64,000 bases of DNA from Bacteroidales bacterium UBA1714. Its GTDB lineage: Bacteria; Bacteroidota; Bacteroidia; Bacteroidales; Paludibacteraceae. Numbering within the stretch: position 1 is the first letter of the stretch; the number at the start of each line of letters is the position of its first letter. The translations under genes were made by a program, and so were the position numbers. The notes under the pieces were generated by a model. That model was not told where the DNA came from. It did not search any database and was given only the letters and a program-made list of their open reading frames with translations. The stretch spans positions 9,813 to 73,812 of the forward strand of contig DCIY01000030.1 in NCBI GenBank assembly GCA_002317295.1. The letters run 5' to 3'. This document shows positions 36,427 through 45,221 of this stretch, piece after piece.

Positions 36427-39400
36427 TTAATGCACAATCAGTCGAGCTGTCTGGGTGACATAACCGGTTGTGGAAGTTTTAATATTGAGTTGATATAAGT
36501 AGATTCCGGGAGCCAGGTGTAGCGAGGACATATTCAGATCCAAATCGGCGCCATCCTCTTCGATAATGCGGGTGAGGTGACCGCTGATATCATAGATGCG
36601 CAGACAGGTGTGCAAATAATCATCCGGTTTGTCATGACTGACGCGTATATGCAACACACCATCACTGGCAACAGGATTGGGGTAGGCAATGACCTGGTAC
36701 AGTTGTACTTCCAGTCCTTTCACCACTTCATAGTTGAGCGACGCAGTGGACGAGTTATTCATTAAGTCCCACGCCCTAAAATGCAAACGATGCATTCCGG
36801 AACTCTGCTCGCTGAGCAAATACGATACCTGTCCCTGACGATAACTGCCCACGGTGGCCGTAAAATAATCGTTGAGGATGAAGGTTTGATTGGGATCCTC
36901 ATCAATGACCAGCATCAAATCATGTCCGATACCCGAACCCACGGTATTGATGCCGTTATCATCGTAGATAGAGGCATAGAAATGCGGTGCCTCGTTGGTT
37001 GGGTCGCCGGACACAAAGGACGGGTTGTTCAAGTAAATGTGCAAATCAGGTCCCATGGTGTCAACGATATGCAGACTGCTGCTGCCACCCACCATGAATC
37101 CGTCTTCATAACCAATGGCTTCATCCTGGTAAACCGTATCAACGGCATAGTACACCATGCGTCCGTAGTCATACTGATAACGTATATCTTTGGGCAACAT
37201 AAACTCAAGGGCAAAATGACCATTGGTTACCACCGTTTCCCCTTTGAACAAACAATTGGGGTAGTCATTGTAAGTATAGTACGACTTTTTGGAAGCATCG
37301 GGTTCATCATTGTCGCGCGTGGTAATCTGTTGCAGTTTGTCATATACCGTCATCACCAACCGCCCGTTAAACCATGTTGCGGTATCGCCTCTTTGTGCCT
37401 CGCTGTCCTCTGTACGGATATACCCTTGCACAATGGTTCGATCCAACGCATGCAATGTATCGGCTATCTGGGTAGTAACCACCTCGTACTGCGTGGGATA
37501 AGCCAACCGAATGGCAGGATCGCCAAATAGGACATAGGGCATTTTGTTTTCATCATTACCGGTCATGTTTTTGGCTGCTGCGCAAGCCTGTCCGATGGTC
37601 ATGTCGTAATGAAATACATTCGCATGTCCAAACAAGGTGTCACACAAATTCTTATTGAGTATCTTGTTGTTGCTGGCATAGACGGTTCTGTCGGCACTGA
37701 ATACGCCAATGGCTCCTCCGTAAGGATTAAGTACGGCTTCGGCAGCGGAACAGGCGTTGGCCTGATCAAAGTGAGAGAAATTGCAGGTGGCCAATGCCCA
37801 GAATCCCAAATTGGCATTGGTCAGTTTCTTGACCTGATCAATGGTGAGAAATCCTTCGGAACAGATGTTGTTGGCACTTCCGTGACCGCTATAGTCCATA
37901 AACAACATGCCATTTTGCATCAGGTTATTGAACTGGTTCAATGCCAACGGATAGGTCTCACCCGAAGCAGATGTCTCCTGGACATAAGCATCGAGGTAAA
38001 TCTTATTGATAATGAAGGAAGGATTTTTTATACGCATGGGTTCCGCAGCAATATCACTCACCTGTACATGCAATCCGTGGTCGCCATCATCGGCAAGAAA
38101 GCAGGTCTGCTGCCGCCAATTACCATGACTGAGGTTGGTCATATACATAATGGTTTTATTCACTACATTGGCTGCCTGTTCCCCCGTGGCAACAGGCATG
38201 CGACCCACACCAAAAGCCATACGACCGCGCATGTCGGAGAAATAACTTCCATTGACGCCATCATTATCAGCCATAAATGCCAAATAGTCATCACTGGCAT
38301 AGGCCTTGGTTTCGACAGTGGAGTTTTCGGCCTGATAGGTCAGCAGGGTAGCGTTGCCTGAGGAGGCAAGCAGTTTGCGGTTATCAAATGTTCCTGTCCC
38401 CATCAGCAACAGGTTCTTAGGACGATTCTCAGGGGTGGATGCACAGTCATACAACATCTTCATAAACCAACGAATGGCACTGATATCCGGCGTTCCGGAG
38501 GAAAATTCGTTGTAGATCTGTTCATCGGTAACCACCGCATAGGTATAACCATCTATCTGCTCATGGGCTTGTGCCAACCGCATGGCGTCTGCATAAAACG
38601 CCGCTGGGGTGACAATCACATAATCAATATCCCGCAACCGATGCAGGTTTTGGTTGACTACTGTGCCAATAATGGTGGGTGTGGGATAACCGCTGGCATT
38701 GGGTTGAACAGCCACATACTCGTGTACGGTATCGTTGGCGGAAATAAATTGCAATGTATCGTGACTCAATGTGGTGGACATGCGTTGAATGGATTCGGGG
38801 AAGGTGATATCCCAAACCTGCGTTTGATCATTGGCCCCGGTCAGCGTAAACAGGTTACCGATGCTCGAACCGATATAATCGGTATTGCGGAAGAATCGGT
38901 AAGGAGATTCCATACTCAGTCGGCATCGTCCTGTCATCTCAATAAAATTAAGATAAGCCTTGGCAGAAGACATGGAGTTGGAGTAAGTAATGGTGGTGTT
39001 GAGAGAACCACCCGATTGGGGAATGTCCGAAACACGCAGGGTAGCCGTAGTGGCCATGGTATAAAAGTCTTCAATACCAGAAGTATATGCCTGCTTCTTC
39101 ACCGATCCCATTTCAAAGGTGAATGTGGACGTTGTGGTCGAATTGGCGGCCACCATGACGCGTGCCTGACCAGATAAGTTGGGCAGTAAGTCATTAAACG
39201 GGAAGGTAATAGCTAAGGTAGGCTTGTTGGGTGTCATCGATTCTCCATAAAACTCGCGACCTCCCCCTTCTTTACCATTGACATCCACCAGGTTGAGCAT
39301 TTCTTTCTCGTGCAGAATATAATCGAGAGAATAGTTAATCTCTTTGGTTCCAAAGGTAGAGGGCACTGCAGCATCCTCCATCAGTAACTGCTCTCCGGCT

Positions 39401-39825
39401 GCATCGCTGAGGAAATAGTATCCATAATTGCTATACGGATTGCGAGTGTGGATAAAAGTCGATCCGTTGTACTCCCAACCGATAGGACCACGGGCATAAA
39501 ACAGAATGTAGTCTCCCTTACCAAAGACATGGTCCTCGCCCTTGTGCATATAAAAAGCCACCGATGGTACATCGTCCAATCGTCTGAGCGTAAAGTTTTG
39601 CGGAAGCATATTGCCTCCGTATCCCAGTACGCGTATGTTTTCCGGTTGCAGCCCTTGGGCGGCTATCTCCTCATACGTGAGGCGATAGATACCGGATTCA
39701 CTCACCTGAATCTTAACCAGTTTGCCGGAACTCAGTACCGACTCACTGGCATAGAATCCCGGTGTTCGGGCTGCTGTGGTAAGCCATAGCCCCAACATGA
39801 GGAAGATGATCAGTTGCTTTTTCAT
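36427..39825 (-). CDS. porU: Type IX secretion sortase PorU (C25 peptidase-like)
   Basis: A 1132-residue surface protease of the gingipain fold that removes the C-terminal signal of type IX cargo and joins it to anionic LPS. A signal peptide (about 1-19) is followed by an N-terminal beta region. The catalytic domain carries the His of DYSGHGSANN near residue 645 and the Cys of ATCNFSHFD near 679. A type IX-like C-terminal domain (about 1035-1132) includes VIAYPNPVASDGVLHIRV and ends in TQTARLIVH. It starts in a four-base overlap with the fumarylacetoacetase-like gene. Length and motifs are normal for the family. Confidence 0.94.
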   Translation of the reverse strand: MKKQLIIFLMLGLWLTTAARTPGFYASESVLSSGKLVKIQVSESGIYRLTYEEIAAQGLQPENIRVLGYGGNMLPQNFTLRRLDDVPSVAFYMHKGEDHVFGKGDYILFYARGPIGWEYNGSTFIHTRNPYSNYGYYFLSDAAGEQLLMEDAAVPSTFGTKEINYSLDYILHEKEMLNLVDVNGKEGGGREFYGESMTPNKPTLAITFPFNDLLPNLSGQARVMVAANSTTTSTFTFEMGSVKKQAYTSGIEDFYTMATTATLRVSDIPQSGGSLNTTITYSNSMSSAKAYLNFIEMTGRCRLSMESPYRFFRNTDYIGSSIGNLFTLTGANDQTQVWDITFPESIQRMSTTLSHDTLQFISANDTVHEYVAVQPNASGYPTPTIIGTVVNQNLHRLRDIDYVIVTPAAFYADAMRLAQAHEQIDGYTYAVVTDEQIYNEFSSGTPDISAIRWFMKMLYDCASTPENRPKNLLLMGTGTFDNRKLLASSGNATLLTYQAENSTVETKAYASDDYLAFMADNDGVNGSYFSDMRGRMAFGVGRMPVATGEQAANVVNKTIMYMTNLSHGNWRQQTCFLADDGDHGLHVQVSDIAAEPMRIKNPSFIINKIYLDAYVQETSASGETYPLALNQFNNLMQNGMLFMDYSGHGSANNICSEGFLTIDQVKKLTNANLGFWALATCNFSHFDQANACSAAEAVLNPYGGAIGVFSADRTVYASNNKILNKNLCDTLFGHANVFHYDMTIGQACAAAKNMTGNDENKMPYVLFGDPAIRLAYPTQYEVVTTQIADTLHALDRTIVQGYIRTEDSEAQRGDTATWFNGRLVMTVYDKLQQITTRDNDEPDASKKSYYTYNDYPNCLFKGETVVTNGHFALEFMLPKDIRYQYDYGRMVYYAVDTVYQDEAIGYEDGFMVGGSSSLHIVDTMGPDLHIYLNNPSFVSGDPTNEAPHFYASIYDDNGINTVGSGIGHDLMLVIDEDPNQTFILNDYFTATVGSYRQGQVSYLLSEQSSGMHRLHFRAWDLMNNSSTASLNYEVVKGLEVQLYQVIAYPNPVASDGVLHIRVSHDKPDDYLHTCLRIYDISGHLTRIIEEDGADLDLNMSSLHLAPGIYLYQLNIKTSTTGYVTQTARLIVH

Positions 39826-40286
39826 TTTATCTTACAATAAAGTCCTTCTTGTTGTATAACCTCATCCCGTTCTACCATTCGCGGTTCGCTGGCGCGGTCG
39901 ATATAGACCAAATCACCCATTCTCAGGGTCACCACCTCACTGATGGCGGCAATGACCCGATCAATCTCTTCCTTCGGTTGCGCGGGGACGAACTCGCCCA
40001 CGCACAGGGAATAATCAAAGGCTGTCGCACGAGGGTAGTCCATGGCGATATAGTCCATGGCGATAAAGTCTATCCCGGGAGCAATGGCATCGTAATAGCG
40101 CGAAGCAAATCGTTCTTCAATGCACTTGCCCAACCGACTGATGCGCACCACGAGACAATCATTGGCTCGTACATCGGTTGACCAATCGGGCCTGAACATA
40201 GGCTTGCGATTGTTCAGCAAACAGGCATCACACTTCATCGTGAAATGAGGTTGCCCCTGGAAATAACTGTATCCGACTATTTTCAT
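39822..40286 (-). CDS. Shortened fumarylacetoacetase-family protein lacking metal ligands
   Basis: A 154-residue protein resembling a reduced version of the FAH hydrolase/isomerase family. Recognisable pieces are [30 protein letters not shown] followed by [14 protein letters not shown] and [13 protein letters not shown]. In normal members the segment before VVRI holds a metal-binding Glu-x-Glu; here it reads RANDCL, so those ligands are missing. The middle region is also shorter (typical length about 200). It contains a micro-duplication [10 protein letters not shown], encoded by a repeated 15-base stretch near 40036-40070. Four-base overlaps on both sides (der and porU) show it is still translated. 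Catalytic activity is unlikely. Confidence 0.65.
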   Translation of the reverse strand: MKIVGYSYFQGQPHFTMKCDACLLNNRKPMFRPDWSTDVRANDCLVVRISRLGKCIEERFASRYYDAIAPGIDFIAMDYIAMDYPRATAFDYSLCVGEFVPAQPKEEIDRVIAAISEVVTLRMGDLVYIDRASEPRMVERDEVIQQEGLYCKIK

Positions 40287-41596
40287 TTGGCACGAATAAA
40301 CAGTTGTACCGGTGTTCCGTTAAAGTTCCACCATTCTCGCAGTTTATTCTCCAAGAATCGGCGATAGGGTTCTTTGACATACTGAGGCAGATTGGCAAAG
40401 AACACAATGGTCGGCACCTGTGTGTTGGGTAACTGGGTACAATATTTAATTTTAATATATTTGCCTTTGGTAGCTGGTGGCGGATAGTTCTCAATCAGTG
40501 GCAGGAACTTATCATTCAACTGCGCCGTAGGCACTTTGCGTTGTTTGTTCTCATACACCTGCAGGGCTGTTTCCATTACCTTGTATATGCGTTGCTTGGT
40601 CGTAGCAGAACAGAAAATAATGGGAAAATCCGTAAATGGAGCCATGCGCGAACGAATAGCCTGCTCATAAGCTTTGATATCTTTATTTTCTTTTTCTTCT
40701 ATCAAATCCCACTTGTTCACGCAGACCACCAATCCTTTTTTATTCTTTTGGATCAGTGAATAGATATTCAGATCCTGCGATTCAATGCCACGGGTCGCGT
40801 CGAGCATCAGGATGCATACGTCGGAGTTTTCAATGGCACGAATGCTGCGTACGACGGAGTAGTATTCCAAATCCTCATTCACTTTCGCCTTTTTGCGGAT
40901 ACCGGCTGTATCTACGAGATAAAAATCCTTGCCGAACTTATTGTATCGGGTGTAGATACTGTCGCGGGTGGTTCCCGGTATATCGGTGACAATGGTTCTG
41001 TCTTCGCCAATAAAAGCATTCAGAATGCTGGACTTGCCGGCATTGGGTCTTCCCACGATGGCAAAACGGGGCAGGTCTTCCAACTCCACGCCATTTTCAT
41101 CTTTCTTAAACAACGAACATACCTCGTCCAACACTTCGCCGGTGCCCAGTCCGTTTTCGGCGGACAGAATAAACGGTTCGCCCAACCCGAGTTTGTAAAA
41201 CTCCGGAGCTCCATATTGACGATCAAAGGTATCCACTTTGTTTACAGCCAGCACAGTGGGTTTCTTAGCCTGGCGCAATAAGTGTGCCACTTCCATATCA
41301 AACTGTGTCACACCTTCGTTCACATCCACCACCAGCAGGACTACATCGGCCTCTTTGATGGCCATATTGACCTGCCGATTGATCTCGCTTTCAAATGTGT
41401 CTTCAGAATTGACTACCCAGCCACCGGTGTCGATGACGGAAAACTCTTTTCCACACCACTCAGCGTGACCATACTGGCGGTCACGGGTGGTTCCGGCTTC
41501 GTCCATCACAATGGCGCGACGGCTCTTGGTTAACCGGTTAAATAAGGTCGATTTCCCTACATTGGGACGACCTACTATCGCTACAATATTTGCCAT
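40283..41596 (-). CDS. der: GTPase Der (EngA), ribosome assembly
   Basis: A 437-residue protein with two GTPase domains in tandem and a KH-like C-terminal domain, needed for 50S ribosomal subunit maturation. The first P-loop is GRPNVGKST (9-17) with DTGGW and NKVD; the second is GRPNAGKSS near 180 with DTAGIRKK and NKWD. The length is standard. It lies 43 bases downstream of slyD, with a repeat-rich leader before its ATG. Confidence 0.97.
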   Translation of the reverse strand: MANIVAIVGRPNVGKSTLFNRLTKSRRAIVMDEAGTTRDRQYGHAEWCGKEFSVIDTGGWVVNSEDTFESEINRQVNMAIKEADVVLLVVDVNEGVTQFDMEVAHLLRQAKKPTVLAVNKVDTFDRQYGAPEFYKLGLGEPFILSAENGLGTGEVLDEVCSLFKKDENGVELEDLPRFAIVGRPNAGKSSILNAFIGEDRTIVTDIPGTTRDSIYTRYNKFGKDFYLVDTAGIRKKAKVNEDLEYYSVVRSIRAIENSDVCILMLDATRGIESQDLNIYSLIQKNKKGLVVCVNKWDLIEEKENKDIKAYEQAIRSRMAPFTDFPIIFCSATTKQRIYKVMETALQVYENKQRKVPTAQLNDKFLPLIENYPPPATKGKYIKIKYCTQLPNTQVPTIVFFANLPQYVKEPYRRFLENKLREWWNFNGTPVQLFIRAK

Positions 41597-41603
41597 AGTC
41601 TTA

Positions 41604-41648
41604 TCATTTCGTTAATCGTTAATCGCTACTCGCTACTCGCTAATCGTT
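41604..41648. repeat. TAATCG / CTACTCG tandem repeats before der
   Basis: Six or so variants of a 7-9 base unit (CGTTAATCG, CTACTCG, CTAATCG) fill the gap between slyD and der, reaching into the slyD stop region. Read on the minus strand, they end just before the der start codon. Confidence 0.8.
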
Positions 41649-42218
41649 ATTGCAATCGCCACAGCCTTCGCAATCGCCACAACCTTCGCCATCGCCATGG
41701 CAATTGCCGTGACAGTGGCCGCACTTGTGTGGATGACGAATGGCATCCAGTTCGGCCTCAGTGGCTTCTCGGGTGGAGATAATCTCTCCGACAAAATGCA
41801 GGTTTTCTCCGGCTAGTGGGTGATTAAGGTCAATCATCACGCTGTCTTCGTTGATTTCTACTACCATGGCATTGACAATTTGTCCATCCGTGGTTTGCAT
41901 CGGCACCACATTGCCCACAAACACGCGTTCGCTGTCAAATTCGCCATCTCCGTTAAAAAACATTTTTTTGTCCAGACTTTTGACGCCATCGGTATCATAT
42001 TCACCATAGGCATCCTGGTGATCGATGCGAAAATCAAATTTCTCGCCTGCTTTTTTACCTTCCAGGGCTTCTTCAAATTTCGGCAACATCATTCCTTCGC
42101 CGTGACAATAAACCAATGGATGCTCCCTGGTCGCTTTTTCCATCATTTCTTCTTTGCCATTTTCACCATCTACATACAATTCGTAGATGCATGTTACTAC
42201 GGTTTCTTTCTGTATCAT
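41640..42218 (-). CDS. slyD: SlyD-like FKBP-type peptidyl-prolyl isomerase
   Basis: A 192-residue cytoplasmic chaperone and prolyl isomerase. The FKBP domain with the inserted flap is typical: PLVYCHGEGMMLPKFEEALEGKKAGEKFDF, (region about 34-63), then QDAYGEYD and VEINEDSVMIDLNHPLAGENLHF. The C-terminal tail (about 163-192) is rich in His and Cys (HKCGHCHGNCHGDGEGCGDC), as in SlyD, where it binds nickel and other metals. It stands between lptD and der in the reverse-strand train. The gene symbol is by similarity. Confidence 0.9.
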   Translation of the reverse strand: MIQKETVVTCIYELYVDGENGKEEMMEKATREHPLVYCHGEGMMLPKFEEALEGKKAGEKFDFRIDHQDAYGEYDTDGVKSLDKKMFFNGDGEFDSERVFVGNVVPMQTTDGQIVNAMVVEINEDSVMIDLNHPLAGENLHFVGEIISTREATEAELDAIRHPHKCGHCHGNCHGDGEGCGDCEGCGDCNND

Positions 42219-42279
42219 AACTCTAAACTTTAAACTCTAAACTCTAAACTGTAGGCCAAAGGCCGTCCTATAAACTATC
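42219..42279. repeat. CTCTAAA tandem repeats with GGCC-AAA-GGCC hairpin before slyD
   Basis: About five copies of a CTCTAAA-like heptamer run up to the slyD start (minus strand), followed by a perfect GGCC-AAA-GGCC mini-hairpin at 42254-42264 and a further TATAAAC copy. The whole lptD-slyD gap is this element. Confidence 0.85.
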
Positions 42280-45054
42280 CTACCACCAATTGACTTTCTC
42301 ATTCGTCGAACTCGTACTCGACTTGTCGTACTTCAAGTCTGCCAGCATGGAGGCATTGACGCCGATGTGAAAGGTATAACTTTTGTACGGTCCAAAGGGT
42401 ACAAACGATGCGGACATACTCCAGCAGTGCAGGTCTCGTGAAACGGTGAAGTTGGTATACGAGAGTTTCATCGCTTTGAGATCGACGCTGGTGGTTGCGG
42501 TCGCTTTCCAACCTTTACCCAGTGCGATATTGCCGGAGAAACTCAGGTTTTGCACAAACTCCATTTTATATTTCATCTTATCATAGTCAAAAGTACTTCC
42601 TGATCGGTAACTGACCGTATAACTGGCGCTTATACTCCAGGGAATCTCCGTAATAACGTACCCGTCGCGCACATTGCCTTCGGAACTGCTGTTGCGTTGG
42701 GTATTACGTTGCTGGCCGTTATCCATATTCTCAATCGGCTCCAATCCTTCCGCCTTTCCGCCTTCCGCCTTTCCGCCTTCCGCCTTTCCGCCTCTCTGCC
42801 CTTCCGCCTTTCCGCCGTTCTTCGCCCTTCCTTGCTCAATCCACTTGTGGACTTTTTCGCTGGTCAGCGTATAGGACAAGGATGTGCTGGTACCTGACCA
42901 ATGAGGGAACATGCCGTTGGACCAATACTGCTTATTGGTTCGAACGGGGTTACCAAGGGCATTCAGTTCATACATATACGGATCCAGGGATGTGGATAGG
43001 TTGATGGTGTAGTTGACTTTGGGTATCTTGATACGCAGGTTCACCCCAAAATTGTTCCAGTTCATGGAGTCTGCCGCAAAGTTGTAACCACCGGTGATAT
43101 TAAATGCATCAATGATGCTGACCACCTTGTACGGGTTATTGCCTGTGGAATCTTTATCATTGCGCATCTTCATTTCCAGGTTGTTGCCCAAACTGAAACT
43201 CAGATTGGCTTGCAGTCCTTTGGAGGCAGTTCCGTACATGCCATTCTGATAACGAGAATACTCCTGGGTCACATACATCGGATTTCCCATTTCGTCCAAC
43301 TTAGGTACCTTGCGTCCAAATTCGTCCACCGAATCGGCATAATAAACCGTCTCATTGTACTTGCCGTAATATCCCCATCCTTCGGTTCCAAAATCAGGTT
43401 TATAGGTAAACGACATCGTTGGCGTAAATACATGGCGGAACTTCTCCACTTTGCTCTTGGGGAAGAGTTTTTTGCTGGGAGTATAAAATCCATACAGCTT
43501 GGTGGAGAAACTGACGCTGGCATTAAAATCAAACACATTGAAGAATCCTGCGGTCGTATCCCGTTGTAACGATTGAGTCGCTTCATTCCACTCCCGATCT
43601 TCCCGTTGGAAATACATGCGGTCGGTCATGGTGATGGAAGGGGTAATATTCAGATACTTGAGTACTGTCCACGATGCCGAAATGGGTACATTGTGCTTGA
43701 TGCCGGTTTTCCAATCCTTGAGAAAATCCGATTTGAAAAGATAATCTTCTTTGATATTATTGACCGCAATGCGTGCGTTACCGGAATAGGAAAGCTTGAT
43801 TTTTTCATACCATCTCTCTTTACCCACTTTCACTTTGCGTTTGAACGGGTAGATACTGCTCATGCTCACACTCAAATCCGGCAAAGTGAGCGTCAGGGTG
43901 GAGTCCCTGGTCTGCTGACTCACCATCGCGCTCAGACTCAACATCCACGGACTGTCCGGAAAACGCTGGGTATACGATATGGAGGATGATTTGGTGTTTT
44001 CGGAATTGAGTTGACCGTTGTAATAACTGTTGATATTACTGCGGTTGTAACCGGATGTGGAAAAGTTCACACTGGCAGAGAAGGTGGAGTAGGGATTGGC
44101 TTTGGCATCCTGCTGATGAGTCCATTGAATACGCAGGTTCTTGGCCACCGAATAGTCGGGCAATCCTTTTTCACCCGTAACATCCCAACGATAGTTGATG
44201 CTCAGGTTTCCGCTGAACTTGTAACGCTTGATATACTTGGATGAGGCATAGACCGCCCAGGTTCCCTTGGTATAAATATCACCGGTCAGTTCCAAATCCA
44301 TATAATCGTTCAGCGCAAAGTAATATCCGAGCCCGCGCAGGTAAAGTCCACGAGAGTAGTCATCTCCAAAGGTGGGCATAATCAAACCACTGGAGTACTT
44401 GGAGGTGAAAGGAAAGAATCCAAACGGAACCGCCAACGGCATAGGGACATCGCCCACTACCAGATAGGCGGGACCCGTGGCGATATAGTCACCCGGTTTG
44501 ACTTTGGCTTTGGTCATTTGTAAATAAAAGTGCGGATGCTCGTGGTTATCGCAGGTGGTATATCGTCCTCCGGACATGGCCATTTCGTCCTTACCGGTTT
44601 TCTTGGTCTTGTCCGCCACAATATATCCTTCACCCTGCTCGGTAACCACTTCCCGAATCAAACCCTTCTGCGTTTTGAGATTATAGGTCAGCTCCTTGCT
44701 TTCGTAACTGTCATTACCTTCTTTAAACACCGGCGATCCGATGAGTTCATTATCAATGGTGTCCAAGGTGCCACGCGCATAGATGAGACTGCTGTCCATT
44801 TTGACCCGAATAAAATCACTGGTCAGCTCCATGGTCTGGTACTTGAGGTCACTCTCTCCATGCAGCATGGCGGTTCCGTTCTTGAGCAGGACAATGCTGT
44901 CCTTACAGGAGTACTCAATCGGAGCCTGAATAAAAGAGTGGTTTTTGCGTGCCAAAGTGTCCGCGCTCACGGGCGCTTGACACCATGCCATGGCGGTCGA
45001 AAGAATTCCAACCGCAAATGACATCACCTTATATGTATGTGCACATACGCGCAT
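42280..45054 (-). CDS. lptD: LPS assembly outer-membrane protein LptD
   Basis: A 924-residue outer-membrane barrel that inserts lipopolysaccharide into the outer leaflet. A signal peptide leads to an LptA/OstA-like beta domain (CKDSIVLLKNGTAMLHGESDLKY region), then a long barrel with conserved stretches such as FGFFPFTSKYSSGLIMPTFGDD (region about 220-245) and FTPTMSFTYKPDFG. The ATG at 45054 was chosen because a promoter ends just upstream of it; a longer frame to 45168 would begin upstream of that promoter. A low-complexity insert of AEGGK repeats is present near residues 745-770. It is the first gene of the long reverse-strand train. Confidence 0.92.
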   Translation of the reverse strand: MRVCAHTYKVMSFAVGILSTAMAWCQAPVSADTLARKNHSFIQAPIEYSCKDSIVLLKNGTAMLHGESDLKYQTMELTSDFIRVKMDSSLIYARGTLDTIDNELIGSPVFKEGNDSYESKELTYNLKTQKGLIREVVTEQGEGYIVADKTKKTGKDEMAMSGGRYTTCDNHEHPHFYLQMTKAKVKPGDYIATGPAYLVVGDVPMPLAVPFGFFPFTSKYSSGLIMPTFGDDYSRGLYLRGLGYYFALNDYMDLELTGDIYTKGTWAVYASSKYIKRYKFSGNLSINYRWDVTGEKGLPDYSVAKNLRIQWTHQQDAKANPYSTFSASVNFSTSGYNRSNINSYYNGQLNSENTKSSSISYTQRFPDSPWMLSLSAMVSQQTRDSTLTLTLPDLSVSMSSIYPFKRKVKVGKERWYEKIKLSYSGNARIAVNNIKEDYLFKSDFLKDWKTGIKHNVPISASWTVLKYLNITPSITMTDRMYFQREDREWNEATQSLQRDTTAGFFNVFDFNASVSFSTKLYGFYTPSKKLFPKSKVEKFRHVFTPTMSFTYKPDFGTEGWGYYGKYNETVYYADSVDEFGRKVPKLDEMGNPMYVTQEYSRYQNGMYGTASKGLQANLSFSLGNNLEMKMRNDKDSTGNNPYKVVSIIDAFNITGGYNFAADSMNWNNFGVNLRIKIPKVNYTINLSTSLDPYMYELNALGNPVRTNKQYWSNGMFPHWSGTSTSLSYTLTSEKVHKWIEQGRAKNGGKAEGQRGGKAEGGKAEGGKAEGLEPIENMDNGQQRNTQRNSSSEGNVRDGYVITEIPWSISASYTVSYRSGSTFDYDKMKYKMEFVQNLSFSGNIALGKGWKATATTSVDLKAMKLSYTNFTVSRDLHCWSMSASFVPFGPYKSYTFHIGVNASMLADLKYDKSSTSSTNEKVNWW
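42747..42815. repeat. 15-base repeats inside lptD (AEGGK insert)
   Basis: The unit CTTCCGCCTTTCCGC occurs three times in tandem at 42747-42761, 42762-42776 and 42777-42791, and once more at 42801-42815 after a nine-base interruption. It is in frame and encodes Ala-Glu-Gly-Gly-Lys-type repeats, probably in a surface or periplasmic loop of the barrel. Confidence 0.95.
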
Positions 45055-45072
45055 AGTACGCAAAATAACCCA

Positions 45073-45104
45073 CAAAATTACACTTTTTCTGTCATATATG
45101 CAAA
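45073..45104 (-). promoter_or_regulatory. Bacteroidota promoter for lptD
   Basis: On the minus strand, TTTG (45104-45101) and TAATTTTG (45080-45073) stand 20 bases apart, 18 bases before the lptD ATG. It supports the start at 45054 and a very short leader. Confidence 0.85.
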
Positions 45105-45171
45105 TGAAGAGGGTGTTTTTTTGAAAAAATGAGAGATTTGACCCAAAAAATGGAAAATATTCGTCCAAAAA

Positions 45172-45203
45172 TTAGTCTAATTCAAAAAAAAGTTGTATCT
45201 TTG
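45172..45203 (+). promoter_or_regulatory. Bacteroidota promoter for pheS
   Basis: TTAG at 45172-45175 (one mismatch to TTTG) and TATCTTTG at 45196-45203 with a 20-base spacer containing A8-GTTG. It is divergent to the lptD promoter. Confidence 0.78.
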
Positions 45204-45221
45204 CACGCTAATTTTGCGAAT

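Noticed and set aside
37609..38361. Forward frames of about 250 residues opposite porU
   Set aside because: porU is identified by catalytic motifs and operon context; the forward frames are shadows without starts, promoters or domains.
45055..45168. Longer LptD start at 45168
   Set aside because: It begins upstream of the lptD promoter and would put a charged 38-residue stretch before the signal peptide.
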